Under the pieces are notes generated by a model. That model was not told the DNA's origin, made no database searches, and was given only the letters and a program-made list of their open reading frames with translations. Positions 56,322 to 64,000 of a stretch of DNA of 64,000 bases are shown here, in pieces. Numbering within the stretch: the first letter of the stretch is position 1; every line of letters starts with the position of its first letter. This stretch comes from Alcanivorax sp. (GTDB lineage: Bacteria; Pseudomonadota; Gammaproteobacteria; Pseudomonadales; Alcanivoracaceae): contig JAKUPL010000022.1 of the NCBI GenBank assembly GCA_022449455.1, forward strand, positions 1 through 64,000, in the 5' to 3' direction. Both the position numbers and the translations under genes were made by a program.

Positions 56322-57046
56322 GACAGATCGTTCTGGATACCGAAACCACCGGTCTGGACCCGCAAAGCGGCCACCGTATCATCGAGATCGGCTGCGTGGA
56401 GCTGGAGAACCGGCGCCTGACCGGCAACAACCTGCACCTCTACATCAACCCGGAGCGTGATATCGACGAGGGCGCGCTGGAGGTGCACGGCATCACCGTG
56501 GAATTCCTGGCCGACAAGCCCACCTTCGCGCAGGTCGCCGAGGAGTTCATGAGCTTCGTGCGCGGCGCCGAGCTGGTGATCCACAACGCGCCCTTCGACG
56601 TGGGCTTTCTGGACCATGAACTGAAGCTGCTGGGCCGGCAATGGGGCAAGGTGACGGACGCCTGCGGCGTGCTCGACACCCTCAAGCTGGCCCGCGACCT
56701 GCACCCGGGCCAGAAGAACAGCCTGGATGCCCTGTGCCGCCGCTACGACGTGGACAACGGCCACCGGGAACTGCACGGCGCGCTGCTTGACGCGGAGATT
56801 CTGGCCGACGTTTACCTGGCCATGACCGGCGGCCAGACCCGCCTGTCCCTGGGCGCCGAAAGCGGCGAGCAGGGCGCCAGCGTGGCGGAGGCGATACGCC
56901 GCCTGAACCAGGACCGCCCGCCGCTCACCGTGGTGCGCGCCGCCGACGCCGACCTGGCCCGCCACCGGGCCAAGCTGGAGGCGATCGCCTCCCGCAACGG
57001 CCAGCGCACCCTCTGGGAAGAACTGGAAGACCCGCGGGTACACTAA
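56318..57046 (+). CDS. dnaQ: DNA polymerase III epsilon subunit (proofreading exonuclease)
   Basis: A 242-residue DEDDh 3'-5' exonuclease that proofreads the replicative polymerase. Exo I is D7-T-E9 in [11 protein letters not shown]. Exo II is in [14 protein letters not shown]. Exo III is [15 protein letters not shown] with the H-x4-D spacing. The C-terminal tail, about residues 185-240, binds the alpha subunit. The start ATG overlaps the rnhA stop (ATGA), so the two are made together. rnhA-dnaQ is a widely conserved pair. Confidence 0.96.
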   Translation: MRQIVLDTETTGLDPQSGHRIIEIGCVELENRRLTGNNLHLYINPERDIDEGALEVHGITVEFLADKPTFAQVAEEFMSFVRGAELVIHNAPFDVGFLDHELKLLGRQWGKVTDACGVLDTLKLARDLHPGQKNSLDALCRRYDVDNGHRELHGALLDAEILADVYLAMTGGQTRLSLGAESGEQGASVAEAIRRLNQDRPPLTVVRAADADLARHRAKLEAIASRNGQRTLWEELEDPRVH

Positions 57047-57059
57047 CCCACAAAGATAA

Positions 57060-57247
57060 GCGGGTTCGGGTGATGCCCTTCCGGGACCGTTGAGAACAGG
57101 ACGTTCGAAACGGAGCCCCCAGGGGTGAGGCAAGCGTGTTGCGAAGCACGGCTTCGCGCGCCGCCGAACGCCGCCCATCTGTGATGGGTGGCCGGGCCCG
57201 CTTGCGGGGGTTCACGGCGTTCCCGGAAGGGCATCACCCGAACCCGC
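57060..57247. repeat. Inverted-repeat element B (dispersed-repeat candidate)
   Basis: Perfect 27-base inverted arms (57060-57086 and 57221-57247) flank a 134-base core. The core holds further perfect hairpins: GCGAAGC/GCTTCGC (57141-57157) and CCCATC/GATGGG (57174-57188). The inner arm ends share CCCTTCCGGGA / TCCCGGAAGGG with the element at 8575-8679. The element fills most of the gap between dnaQ and nhaB and could also serve as their terminator. Confidence 0.8.
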
Positions 57248-57257
57248 GCCCCCCGCC

Positions 57258-58853
57258 TCAATGATGCGGCGTGGTGTCCGCGTCCATGTTCAGCTCGTGG
57301 CTCTCGTGGTGCTCGATCCAGCCCTTCTCGTACATGTACTCGGTGGCCGGCTCCAACACCGTGGCGGTCATGATCAGACCGGTCAGGCTCATAACGATGG
57401 TGTAGGGCAGGGCCATGATCACCATGCGCCCGTAGGACAGCCGCACCAGCGGCGCCAGCGCCGAGGTCAGCAGGAACAGGAAGGCCGCCTGGCCATTGGG
57501 GGTGGCCACCGACGGAATGTTGGTGCCGGTATTGATGGCCACCGCGAGCAGATCGAAGGTGTCCCGGTTGATCTCGTTGTTGACCAGCGCCAGGGCCACT
57601 TCGTCCACGTACACCGAGGCCACGAACACGTTGTCCGACACCGCCGACAGCACCCCGTTGGCGATATAGAAGGCGGCGCCCTGGGCGTCCCGCTCCAGGG
57701 TCAGCACGTACTCGATCACCGGCGCGAACAGTTGCTGATCGGCGATCACCGCTACCACCGCGAAGAACACGGTCAGCAGGGCGGTGAACGGCAGCGCCTC
57801 CTCGAAGGCGGCGCCCAGCCGGTGTTCCTCGATGATGCCGCAGAAGGCGGTGGCCAGAATGATCACGCTCAGGCCCACCAGGCCCACCGGCGCGGCGTGG
57901 GTGGCCAGGCCCACCACCAGCCACACGGCGATCAGACCCTGCACCACCAGATTGACCTTGTCGCGGGTGGTGCGGCGGTCGTCCTGCTCCCGGGCATACT
58001 GGCTCATGATGCCCTGAACCTTTTCCGGGATTTCCTCGCCGTAGCCGAAGCTGCCGCTCCACTCCAGGAACAGGCAGGTCAGCAGGCCCATGGCCAGCAC
58101 CGGCAGGCTGATCGGCGCCATGCGCAGGAAGAACTCCCCGAACTCCCACTGGGCCTTGGTGGCGATCAGCAGGTTCTGGGGCTCGCCCACAAGGGTGCAG
58201 ACCCCGCCCAGGGCGGTGCCCACCGCCGCGTGCATCAGCAGGCTGCGCAAAAAGGCGCGGAAGCGGCGCAGGTCCTCGCGGTGCAGCTCCTCCACGCCGG
58301 TGTCGTCACCGTGGTCGTGCTTTTGCTGGAAGCTCTTGCCCGACGCCACCTTGTGATAAATGCCATAGAAGCCGGTGCACACCGCGATCACCACCGCGGT
58401 GACGGTCAGCGCGTCCAGGAACGCGGACAGTACCGCCGCGGCGATGGAGAACAGCAGGCTGAGCAGCATCTTCGAGCGCACCCCCAGCAACAGCCGGGTG
58501 AACACATAAAGCAGCAGATCCTTGAGGAAGAAAATGCCCGCCACCATGAAGATCAGCAGCAACAGCACTTCCAGGTTGCCCTCCACCTTGTGCAGCACGG
58601 TGGTGGGGCTGGTCAGGCCGATCAGCAGCGCCTCGATGGCGAGCAGGCCGCCGGGCTGCAGCGGGTAGCATTTGAGCGCCATGGCCAGGGTGAAGATGAA
58701 CTCCGCCAGCAGCAGCCAGCCGGCGGTGGCTTCGCCAAGGGTCCAGGCCACGATCGGATTGACCACCAGAAAGGCGACAATGGTGTACTTGTACCAGGCG
58801 GGGGCTTGCCCCAGGAAATTCTGGCCGAACGCACGGCCAAGGTGGGCGGACAT
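57258..58853 (-). CDS. nhaB: Na+/H+ antiporter NhaB
   Basis: A 531-residue inner-membrane antiporter with about 12 helices. Family motifs include the N-terminal [18 protein letters not shown], the Asp-rich helix [27 protein letters not shown] and the late [19 protein letters not shown]. NhaB exchanges sodium for protons and helps pH and salt homeostasis. The cytoplasmic loop (about 170-200) carries His/Asp-rich HDHGDD. The ATG at 58853 is the family start. The length matches E. coli NhaB (513). It lies next to fimL and converges on dnaQ, as I remember for Pseudomonas. Confidence 0.95.
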   Translation of the reverse strand: MSAHLGRAFGQNFLGQAPAWYKYTIVAFLVVNPIVAWTLGEATAGWLLLAEFIFTLAMALKCYPLQPGGLLAIEALLIGLTSPTTVLHKVEGNLEVLLLLIFMVAGIFFLKDLLLYVFTRLLLGVRSKMLLSLLFSIAAAVLSAFLDALTVTAVVIAVCTGFYGIYHKVASGKSFQQKHDHGDDTGVEELHREDLRRFRAFLRSLLMHAAVGTALGGVCTLVGEPQNLLIATKAQWEFGEFFLRMAPISLPVLAMGLLTCLFLEWSGSFGYGEEIPEKVQGIMSQYAREQDDRRTTRDKVNLVVQGLIAVWLVVGLATHAAPVGLVGLSVIILATAFCGIIEEHRLGAAFEEALPFTALLTVFFAVVAVIADQQLFAPVIEYVLTLERDAQGAAFYIANGVLSAVSDNVFVASVYVDEVALALVNNEINRDTFDLLAVAINTGTNIPSVATPNGQAAFLFLLTSALAPLVRLSYGRMVIMALPYTIVMSLTGLIMTATVLEPATEYMYEKGWIEHHESHELNMDADTTPHH

Positions 58854-59142
58854 GGCGCGACTTCCTGCTTTTATGGATTGTCTGTTTGAATGTGGGTGCG
58901 GCTGGGCGCGGCAATCATAAGCACTTCCGCCGGTCGGGTACAGGCCGGCGTCCCCGGGACTTGTCCTGGATCAAGCGCCGACGCCCGGTGGCGGTTGTGT
59001 CGGGGTTAACAATGTGCCCACGAATCAGTTGCTTAGAGTTGAAAGTTGACGCATTGTTGAAGCTCATGAGAAAGTGAAAACGTCGTTGCCGGACCCTTTC
59101 CGGCGCGCCGGGGACTGATTATTACCAGGGGTTTCGGAACGC

Positions 59143-60855
59143 ATGGTCGCCATTACCAATACCACCTCCCTGACGTTTCTCAAGGAGGCCATCGACACCA
59201 CGCTCAGTGAAGCCGAGGCCAGCCTGGAGGCGTTCGCCGAGGAGCGCGGCGATGCCGCCACCCTGGATCAATGCGCCGGGGCCTTCCATCAACTGCGCGG
59301 TATCTCCCAGGTGCTGGAGCTGAACGCCGCCACCCTGATGAGCGAGGAGATGGAGCTGGCGGCGGAGGCGCTCAAGCGCCAACGCGACCGGGCCCTGATT
59401 CAGGCCCTGGGCAACGCCATCGTGCTGCTCAGCCGCTATTTCGAATACGTTCAACTCAAGGACAGCGCGCTGCCGGAGCTGCTGATCGGCGGTATCAACG
59501 AACTGCGCCGCGCCGGCGGCAAGTCGCTGATCCAGGAAAGCCATTTCTTCAGCGTGGACCTGGCGCGGGCCCGGGAGCCCGCCGCCGGGCCCGGCGAGCC
59601 GGCGGCGCTGGTGGAGCAGGGCCGTCGCCTGCGCCACATGTACCAGGTGGGTCTGCTGGGCCTGCTGCGCGGCGACAACCGGGACGCGCATCTGAAATTG
59701 ATGGCCCGCGCCCTGCAGCGCGTCGACCGCCTGTGCGGCGACTGCGCGCAAAGCCGCTTCTGGTGGGTGGCGCGGGCCGCCACCGAAAGCCTGGCGGCGG
59801 ACCGCATGGTGATTACCCCGGCGCGCAAGGCGTTGCTGGCCCAGTATGATCGGCAGCTCAAGAAGCTGGTCTACGACGGCGAGCGTGCGCTGGCCCAGGA
59901 AGCCCCGCTGCTGCTGATCAAGGAAAGTGTGTTCCTGGCCAGTCTGGGCTCCGGAGCGGGCGACTGTGCCGCCGAGGTGCGCGCGGTGTTCGGTGCCGGC
60001 CAGGGCATCAGCGACGCGGACCTGCAGCGGGAGCTGGCGCTGATGACCGGTTCCCGGGGCTCGGTGATCCGGTCCGTGGCCGGGGCTCTGAAGGACGAGA
60101 TCAACCAGATCAAGGACACCCTGGATCTGGCCGCCCAGGGGGTCGCCGATACCGATTACGCGGCGGTGGCCGGGGGCCTGCGCCGCGTGGCCAGCACCCT
60201 GGAAATGGTGGGTAAGGAGCAGGAAGCCGGGGTGCTGCGCCAGCGCGCCGACGGCATTGCCGGTTGGCCGGCGGACACCGATGTGGAGAGCGCCGAGTTC
60301 CATGCGCTGGTGGACGACCTGCTGGCCGCCGAGAATACCGTGGCCAGCCTGGAACGCAGCCTGGCGCCCTCCGACGACGTGCGCCGCGACGCCACCAACA
60401 GCAATATTTCCCTCTACCAGCTGGACGACGCCCGCATGACCGTGGTGGGCGAGTGCCGGGCCGGGCTGGCGCTGGCCAAACGTTCCCTGGCCAGCTACAT
60501 GGACAACCAGTGGGACCCGATGCACATCAGCAACCTGCCGGGCACCTTCGCCACCATCAGCGGCGGGCTCATGTTTCTGGAACTGGAACGGGCCTGCCGG
60601 GTCATCGCCGCCTGCCGCCGCCATATCGAGGAGCGCCTGCTGCGCGGCGATCAGCCGCCGGGCCAGCCGGCCATGGAAACCCTTGCCGATGCGCTCACGG
60701 GCATCGACTATTATCTGGAGAGCATGGAAGAGCGCAAACCCATCGGTGAAGGAGTGCTGGACGTGTCGGAACGGGCGGTGGCGGAACTGGGCTACCCGGT
60801 GACCGGGCAGGCGGAGCGGGCCGGCCTGGCCGGCTTGGAGGGCGACCGTGGCTGA
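59143..60855 (+). CDS. fimL: FimL-type regulator: ChpA N-terminal (Hpt-like) domains without a kinase
   Basis: A 570-residue, all-helical cytoplasmic protein that resembles the N-terminal part of the chemotaxis-like kinase ChpA, including the LLSRYFEYVQ…LPELLIGGINELRRAGG region (about residues 85-125). No CheA kinase, CheW or receiver domain is present. The first Hpt-like domain has FHQLRG with a possible phosphoacceptor H49 and G53. The second (about 420-510) has T471 at the equivalent place in FATISGG. In P. aeruginosa FimL controls type IV pili and cAMP-dependent virulence. nudC follows as an overlapping gene, the same order as in Pseudomonas. The ATG at 59143 lacks a strong Shine-Dalgarno. 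Confidence 0.8.
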   Translation: MVAITNTTSLTFLKEAIDTTLSEAEASLEAFAEERGDAATLDQCAGAFHQLRGISQVLELNAATLMSEEMELAAEALKRQRDRALIQALGNAIVLLSRYFEYVQLKDSALPELLIGGINELRRAGGKSLIQESHFFSVDLARAREPAAGPGEPAALVEQGRRLRHMYQVGLLGLLRGDNRDAHLKLMARALQRVDRLCGDCAQSRFWWVARAATESLAADRMVITPARKALLAQYDRQLKKLVYDGERALAQEAPLLLIKESVFLASLGSGAGDCAAEVRAVFGAGQGISDADLQRELALMTGSRGSVIRSVAGALKDEINQIKDTLDLAAQGVADTDYAAVAGGLRRVASTLEMVGKEQEAGVLRQRADGIAGWPADTDVESAEFHALVDDLLAAENTVASLERSLAPSDDVRRDATNSNISLYQLDDARMTVVGECRAGLALAKRSLASYMDNQWDPMHISNLPGTFATISGGLMFLELERACRVIAACRRHIEERLLRGDQPPGQPAMETLADALTGIDYYLESMEERKPIGEGVLDVSERAVAELGYPVTGQAERAGLAGLEGDRG

Positions 60856-61666
60856 AACCGGTCCCATGGATTTGTCCGCGCCGGAACCCGGCGACGCCGA
60901 CCAGGGCTGGCTGTTCGTGATCCACGACCAGCAACTGTGTGTGGATACGGAGCAGCATCCCGGCCCCGGCATTCCCCGGTTGCCGGCATTTCTGCTGCGC
61001 GGCCATCCGGATTACCGCTTTCTCGGCCTGCTGCACGGCGAACCCTGCTACGTGTGCCGGCAAACCGACCACGAGCTGGCCGACCGGCCGCTGTACCCCA
61101 TGTCACTGCGCCAGTTGCTCGGGCAGATGGACGAGGCCCTGTTCACCATGGCCGCGCGGGCCCTGCAGGTGCTCAGCTGGCGCACCAACCATCGCTTCTG
61201 CAGCCGTTGCGGGCACGCCACCGAGGCCCACCCCACCGAACTGGCGATGCTGTGCCCGGCCTGCGACTACCGCCAGTATCCGCGTATCACGCCGTGCATC
61301 ATCGCGCTGGTCACCGACGGCGATCACGCCCTGCTGGGGCATTCCGCGCGCTTCCCGGAAGGGTTCTATTCCTGCCTGGCCGGTTTCATGGAAGCCGGCG
61401 AAACCGCCGAACAGGCGGTGCGCCGGGAAGTGATGGAGGAGAGCGGCGTCACGCTGGGCACGCTGCGCTATTTCGCCAGCCAGTCCTGGCCGTTCCCCCA
61501 TTCCCTGATGCTTGGTTTCCACGCCGAATACGCCGGCGGCGAGATTCGCATCGATGACGACGAAATCACCGACGCGCGCTGGTTCCACCACCGGGAGCTG
61601 CCGGACATCCCTCCGGTAGGCAGCATCGCCCGCTCCCTGATCGACGACTGGCGGGCCGGACGATGA
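60848..61666 (+). CDS. nudC: NADH pyrophosphatase NudC
   Basis: A 272-residue Nudix hydrolase that splits NAD(H) and removes NAD caps from RNA. Zinc-ligand pairs are in CSRCGH and CPACDYRQYPR (about residues 117-140). The Nudix box runs from AGFMEAGETAEQAVRRE to VMEESGV, with the expected Glu cluster. The downstream family motif reads SQSWPFPHS, where SQPWPFPxS is usual. The start is GTG at 60848, overlapping the fimL stop. It is followed immediately by the 61663 gene as ATGA. Confidence 0.94.
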   Translation: MAETGPMDLSAPEPGDADQGWLFVIHDQQLCVDTEQHPGPGIPRLPAFLLRGHPDYRFLGLLHGEPCYVCRQTDHELADRPLYPMSLRQLLGQMDEALFTMAARALQVLSWRTNHRFCSRCGHATEAHPTELAMLCPACDYRQYPRITPCIIALVTDGDHALLGHSARFPEGFYSCLAGFMEAGETAEQAVRREVMEESGVTLGTLRYFASQSWPFPHSLMLGFHAEYAGGEIRIDDDEITDARWFHHRELPDIPPVGSIARSLIDDWRAGR

Positions 61667-62313
61667 GCTTCAGCGTCGCCCCGATGCTGATTCTGGGCAT
61701 CAGCGTGCTGCTGGTGCTGGTCGGCGCCTGGGTGCTGCTGCGCCACAAATGGGTATGGCAGTGGATCAAGGGCACCGCCGGGCTGGCCCTGGTGGCCCTG
61801 GCCGTGTATCTGGTGCTGGTGGCGCTCAATTTGTACAGCTTTCACGAGCTCACCGAGGAGACCCCGGTGGCGACCATCAGCTTCCGCGCCACCGGCGATC
61901 AGAGCTACATTGCCACGGTCACCCGTGCCGACGGCGACAGTCAGGATTTCCGCCTCAACGGCGACCAGTGGCAGCTGGACGCGCGCATCGTCAAATGGAA
62001 GACGCCTTTCTCCCTGCTGGGTCTCAAGCCCGGCTATCAGTTGGACCGCATCCAGGGCCGCTACTTCGCCCTGGAAGACGAGCGCTCCAAACCCCGCACT
62101 CTCTACAGCCTCAGCGACAAGCCCCTGGGCATGGACGTCTGGCAGCACGCGCGCCAGGGCTGGAGTTTCCTGGTGGATGCGCGCTATGGTAGCGCGGCTT
62201 ATCTGCCCATGGCCGACGGCGCCATCTTCGAGGTGACGGTGCCGCCGGCGGGTGGCCTGATCGGGCGGCCGCTCAACGGCAGTGCCCAACGCGCCGTGGC
62301 GGGTTGGCAGTAA
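61663..62313 (+). CDS. Conserved membrane protein of unknown function
   Basis: A 216-residue protein with two N-terminal membrane helices (MLILGISVLLVLVGAWVLL and GTAGLALVALAVYLVLVALNL) and a roughly 150-residue, beta-rich domain (about 60-200) with the repeated-looking FRLNGDQWQLDARIVKWKTPF. It is probably periplasmic and anchored in the inner membrane. I do not recognise the family. It is known to me only as a companion of nudC in pseudomonads. It overlaps the nudC stop as ATGA and precedes sohB, so it is part of fimL-nudC-this gene, possibly with sohB. Confidence 0.85.
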   Translation: MSFSVAPMLILGISVLLVLVGAWVLLRHKWVWQWIKGTAGLALVALAVYLVLVALNLYSFHELTEETPVATISFRATGDQSYIATVTRADGDSQDFRLNGDQWQLDARIVKWKTPFSLLGLKPGYQLDRIQGRYFALEDERSKPRTLYSLSDKPLGMDVWQHARQGWSFLVDARYGSAAYLPMADGAIFEVTVPPAGGLIGRPLNGSAQRAVAGWQ

Positions 62314-62348
62314 TCCAAACCGAATAACCAGGACAGGTAACCGACACG

Positions 62349-63401
62349 GTGATCGATTTTCTTTACCAGTACGGCATGTTTCTCGCCAAGGTGGCCACCC
62401 TGGTGGTGGCCATTCTGATCGTGGTGGCGGGCATCGCCGCCACCGCCATGCGCAACCGCCACCGGGTGTCCCGCGACGGCGACCTTCGCGTGCGTCATCT
62501 CAACGACGATTTCGAGGACCTGCGCGACAGCATCACCGACCAGGTGCTGCCGGCGGAGGAACGCAAGGCGGAAGCGAAGAAAAAGCGCAAGGAAGAGAAG
62601 GCCAAGGCGAAACAGCGTAAGAAGGCCGGCGCCGACACCAAGAGCAAGCCGCGCCTGTTCGTGATGGACTTCGACGGCGACATTCAGGCCAGCGACGTGG
62701 AGCGCCTGCGTCGGGAGATCACCGCGGTGCTGGAAGTGGCCACCGGCGACGACGAGGTGCTGCTGCGCCTGGAGAGCCCCGGCGGTCTGGTGCACAGCTA
62801 TGGGCTGGCGGCATCGCAACTGCGACGTCTGCGCGGCCGTGGCCTGAAGCTCACGGTGGCGGTGGACCGGGTGGCGGCCAGCGGCGGTTATATGATGGCC
62901 TGCATCGGCGATCGTATTCTGTCCGCGCCGTTCGCGGTGATCGGTTCCATCGGCGTGGTGGCGCAGATCCCCAACTTCCATCGCCTGCTCAAGAAGCACG
63001 ATGTGGACGTGGAACTGATGACCGCCGGTGAGTACAAGCGCACGCTCACCATGCTCGGCGAAAACACCGCCAAGGGCCGCGAGAAATTCCAGGAGGAGCT
63101 GGAGGAAACCCACCAGCTGTTCAAGAGCTTCGTCCGCGAGCATCGCCGTTCCCTGGACATCGACAAGGTGGCCACCGGCGAACACTGGTTCGGCACCCAG
63201 GCCCGGGAGCTGGGTCTGGTGGACGACCTGATGACCAGCGACGAATACCTGCAGGGCCGCAAGGACCATGTGGACATCTACGAGCTGAGCTGGGAATACA
63301 AACGCAAGCTGTCCGAGAAACTGGGCTTTTCAATGGAAAGCGCCGCCCAGCGCCTGATCGACCGCTTCTGGCATCGCGGCAGCCAGCGCCAGCTCTACTG
63401 A
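62349..63401 (+). CDS. sohB: Inner-membrane peptidase SohB (S49 family)
   Basis: A 350-residue signal-peptide-peptidase-like protease. One N-terminal helix (MFLAKVATLVVAILIVVAGI) is followed by a Lys/Glu/Ala-rich linker (about residues 70-100). The catalytic Ser is in VAASGGYMMACIGDRI and the Lys in TAGEYKRTLTMLGEN. LLRLESPGGLVHSYG shows the ClpP-crotonase fold. The length matches E. coli SohB (349), a single-domain SppA relative. The start is GTG at 62349; AGGT lies upstream. A promoter was not seen in the 35-base gap. Confidence 0.94.
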   Translation: MIDFLYQYGMFLAKVATLVVAILIVVAGIAATAMRNRHRVSRDGDLRVRHLNDDFEDLRDSITDQVLPAEERKAEAKKKRKEEKAKAKQRKKAGADTKSKPRLFVMDFDGDIQASDVERLRREITAVLEVATGDDEVLLRLESPGGLVHSYGLAASQLRRLRGRGLKLTVAVDRVAASGGYMMACIGDRILSAPFAVIGSIGVVAQIPNFHRLLKKHDVDVELMTAGEYKRTLTMLGENTAKGREKFQEELEETHQLFKSFVREHRRSLDIDKVATGEHWFGTQARELGLVDDLMTSDEYLQGRKDHVDIYELSWEYKRKLSEKLGFSMESAAQRLIDRFWHRGSQRQLY

Positions 63402-63429
63402 AACGGACCCGCCCCCGGAGGGAGACGCC

Positions 63430-64000
63430 ATGACTTTCCAGGCATTGATCACCGAAAAAACCGACGACGGCTATGTGAGCCGGGTAGGGGAGCGCGAGCT
63501 CGGCGACCTGCCGGACGGCGAGGTGCGCGTTCGGGTGCACTGGTCCTCGCTGAACTACAAGGATGCCCTGTCCGCCAGCGGCAACAAGGGCGTGACCCGC
63601 TCCTACCCGCACACCCCCGGCATCGACGCCGTGGGCGTGGTGGAAGAAGCCGGTGACGGCCCGTTCAGCCCCGGCGACACGGTGATCTGCACCGGCTACG
63701 ACCTGGGCATGAACACCGCCGGTGGCTACGGCGACTACATCCGCGTGCCGGCGGAGTGGCTGGCGCCGCTGCCCGCCGGTCTGGCGCCCCGCGACGCCAT
63801 GGTGCTCGGGACCGCCGGCCTGACCGCCGCGCTCTGCGTGGAGGCGCTGCTGGACACCGGCCTGCAGCCGGAGCAGGGCGAGGTGCTGGTCACCGGCGCC
63901 ACCGGCGGGGTCGGCAGCACCGCGGTCTCGATTCTGTCGCGCCTGGGCTTCCAGGTGGTGGCGGTGACCGGCAAGGAGGACGCCCACGACTGGCTGCGCC
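63430..64000 (+). CDS. AcuI/YhdH-type NADPH:quinone oxidoreductase or acryloyl-CoA reductase (right part missing)
   Basis: An open frame of 190 codons reaches the window edge without a stop. It starts MTFQALITEK and shows the MDR fold: SSLNYKDALSASG and TPGIDAVGVV in the catalytic domain, then VLVTGATGGVGSTAVSILSRLGF as the nucleotide-binding motif. YhdH/AcuI proteins reduce acryloyl-CoA to propionyl-CoA and are zinc-free medium-chain reductases. GGAGGGAGA precedes the ATG at 63430. About 140 residues are expected beyond the edge. A link to DMSP metabolism is possible but not shown. Confidence 0.85.
   Translation, partial: MTFQALITEKTDDGYVSRVGERELGDLPDGEVRVRVHWSSLNYKDALSASGNKGVTRSYPHTPGIDAVGVVEEAGDGPFSPGDTVICTGYDLGMNTAGGYGDYIRVPAEWLAPLPAGLAPRDAMVLGTAGLTAALCVEALLDTGLQPEQGEVLVTGATGGVGSTAVSILSRLGFQVVAVTGKEDAHDWLR

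Noticed and set aside
1-64000. CRISPR array, prophage or insertion sequence
   Set aside because: No regularly spaced direct repeats, no integrase, transposase or phage structural genes were seen.

Overview
The window is GC-rich (about two thirds G+C by eye), densely coding bacterial chromosome from a gammaproteobacterium. The best fit is a marine, Alcanivorax-type member of the Pseudomonadales/Oceanospirillales. The evidence is the gene order glnS … folD, tRNA-Pro/Arg/His, tig-clpP-clpX-lon-hupB-tRNA-Asp-ppiD-fabI-yejFEBA-mltD-gloB-yafS-rnhA-dnaQ-nhaB-fimL-nudC. From memory this is close to the order in Pseudomonas aeruginosa. An EctD-type ectoine hydroxylase suggests a salt-exposed lifestyle. 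The genus is an inference. No phage, plasmid, IS, transposase or CRISPR array is visible.

Bases 1-24,000 are the more variable part. They hold a DUF805 protein with a pilin-like tail, an EamA exporter, a lysine/ornithine decarboxylase, an MtfA-type peptidase and the cbpA-cbpM co-chaperone pair. Next comes a tightly overlapping glycosyltransferase / polysaccharide deacetylase / UPF0104 membrane protein operon. A sulfatase lies divergent to a LysR regulator, followed by a DHA2 exporter and a triheme cytochrome c / [2Fe-2S] / molybdopterin oxidoreductase operon. Glucan biosynthesis protein opgD is followed by a four-gene operon with both a PAPS-type sulfotransferase and a membrane-anchored arylsulfotransferase. 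A lone ectoine hydroxylase gene closes this part.

Bases 24,100-36,300 carry housekeeping genes: acnB, a lipid A-type acyltransferase, miaE, lpxH, two cyclophilins, glnS, an AaeB/AaeX/AaeA-type efflux operon overlapping the end of glnS, and folD. Bases 36,400-45,600 hold three tRNAs and the protein folding and proteolysis block (tig, clpP, clpX, lon, hupB, tRNA-Asp, ppiD). Bases 45,900-54,000 are on the minus strand: fabI, the YejABEF-type peptide ABC transporter and the lytic transglycosylase mltD. Bases 54,200-64,000 hold gloB, a yafS-like methyltransferase, rnhA, dnaQ, nhaB, a FimL-type regulator, nudC, a conserved membrane protein, sohB and the start of an AcuI/YhdH-type oxidoreductase.

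The most interesting items are the sulfotransferase/arylsulfotransferase operon with two unassigned membrane proteins (19,089-22,672), the three-gene glycan/lipid operon (5,566-8,460), FimL domains with a retained His and a Thr at the phosphoacceptor positions, a stem-loop in the acnB leader, and several structured intergenic repeats. Two of these repeats (8,575-8,679 and 57,060-57,247) share the same arm core and look like one dispersed family.
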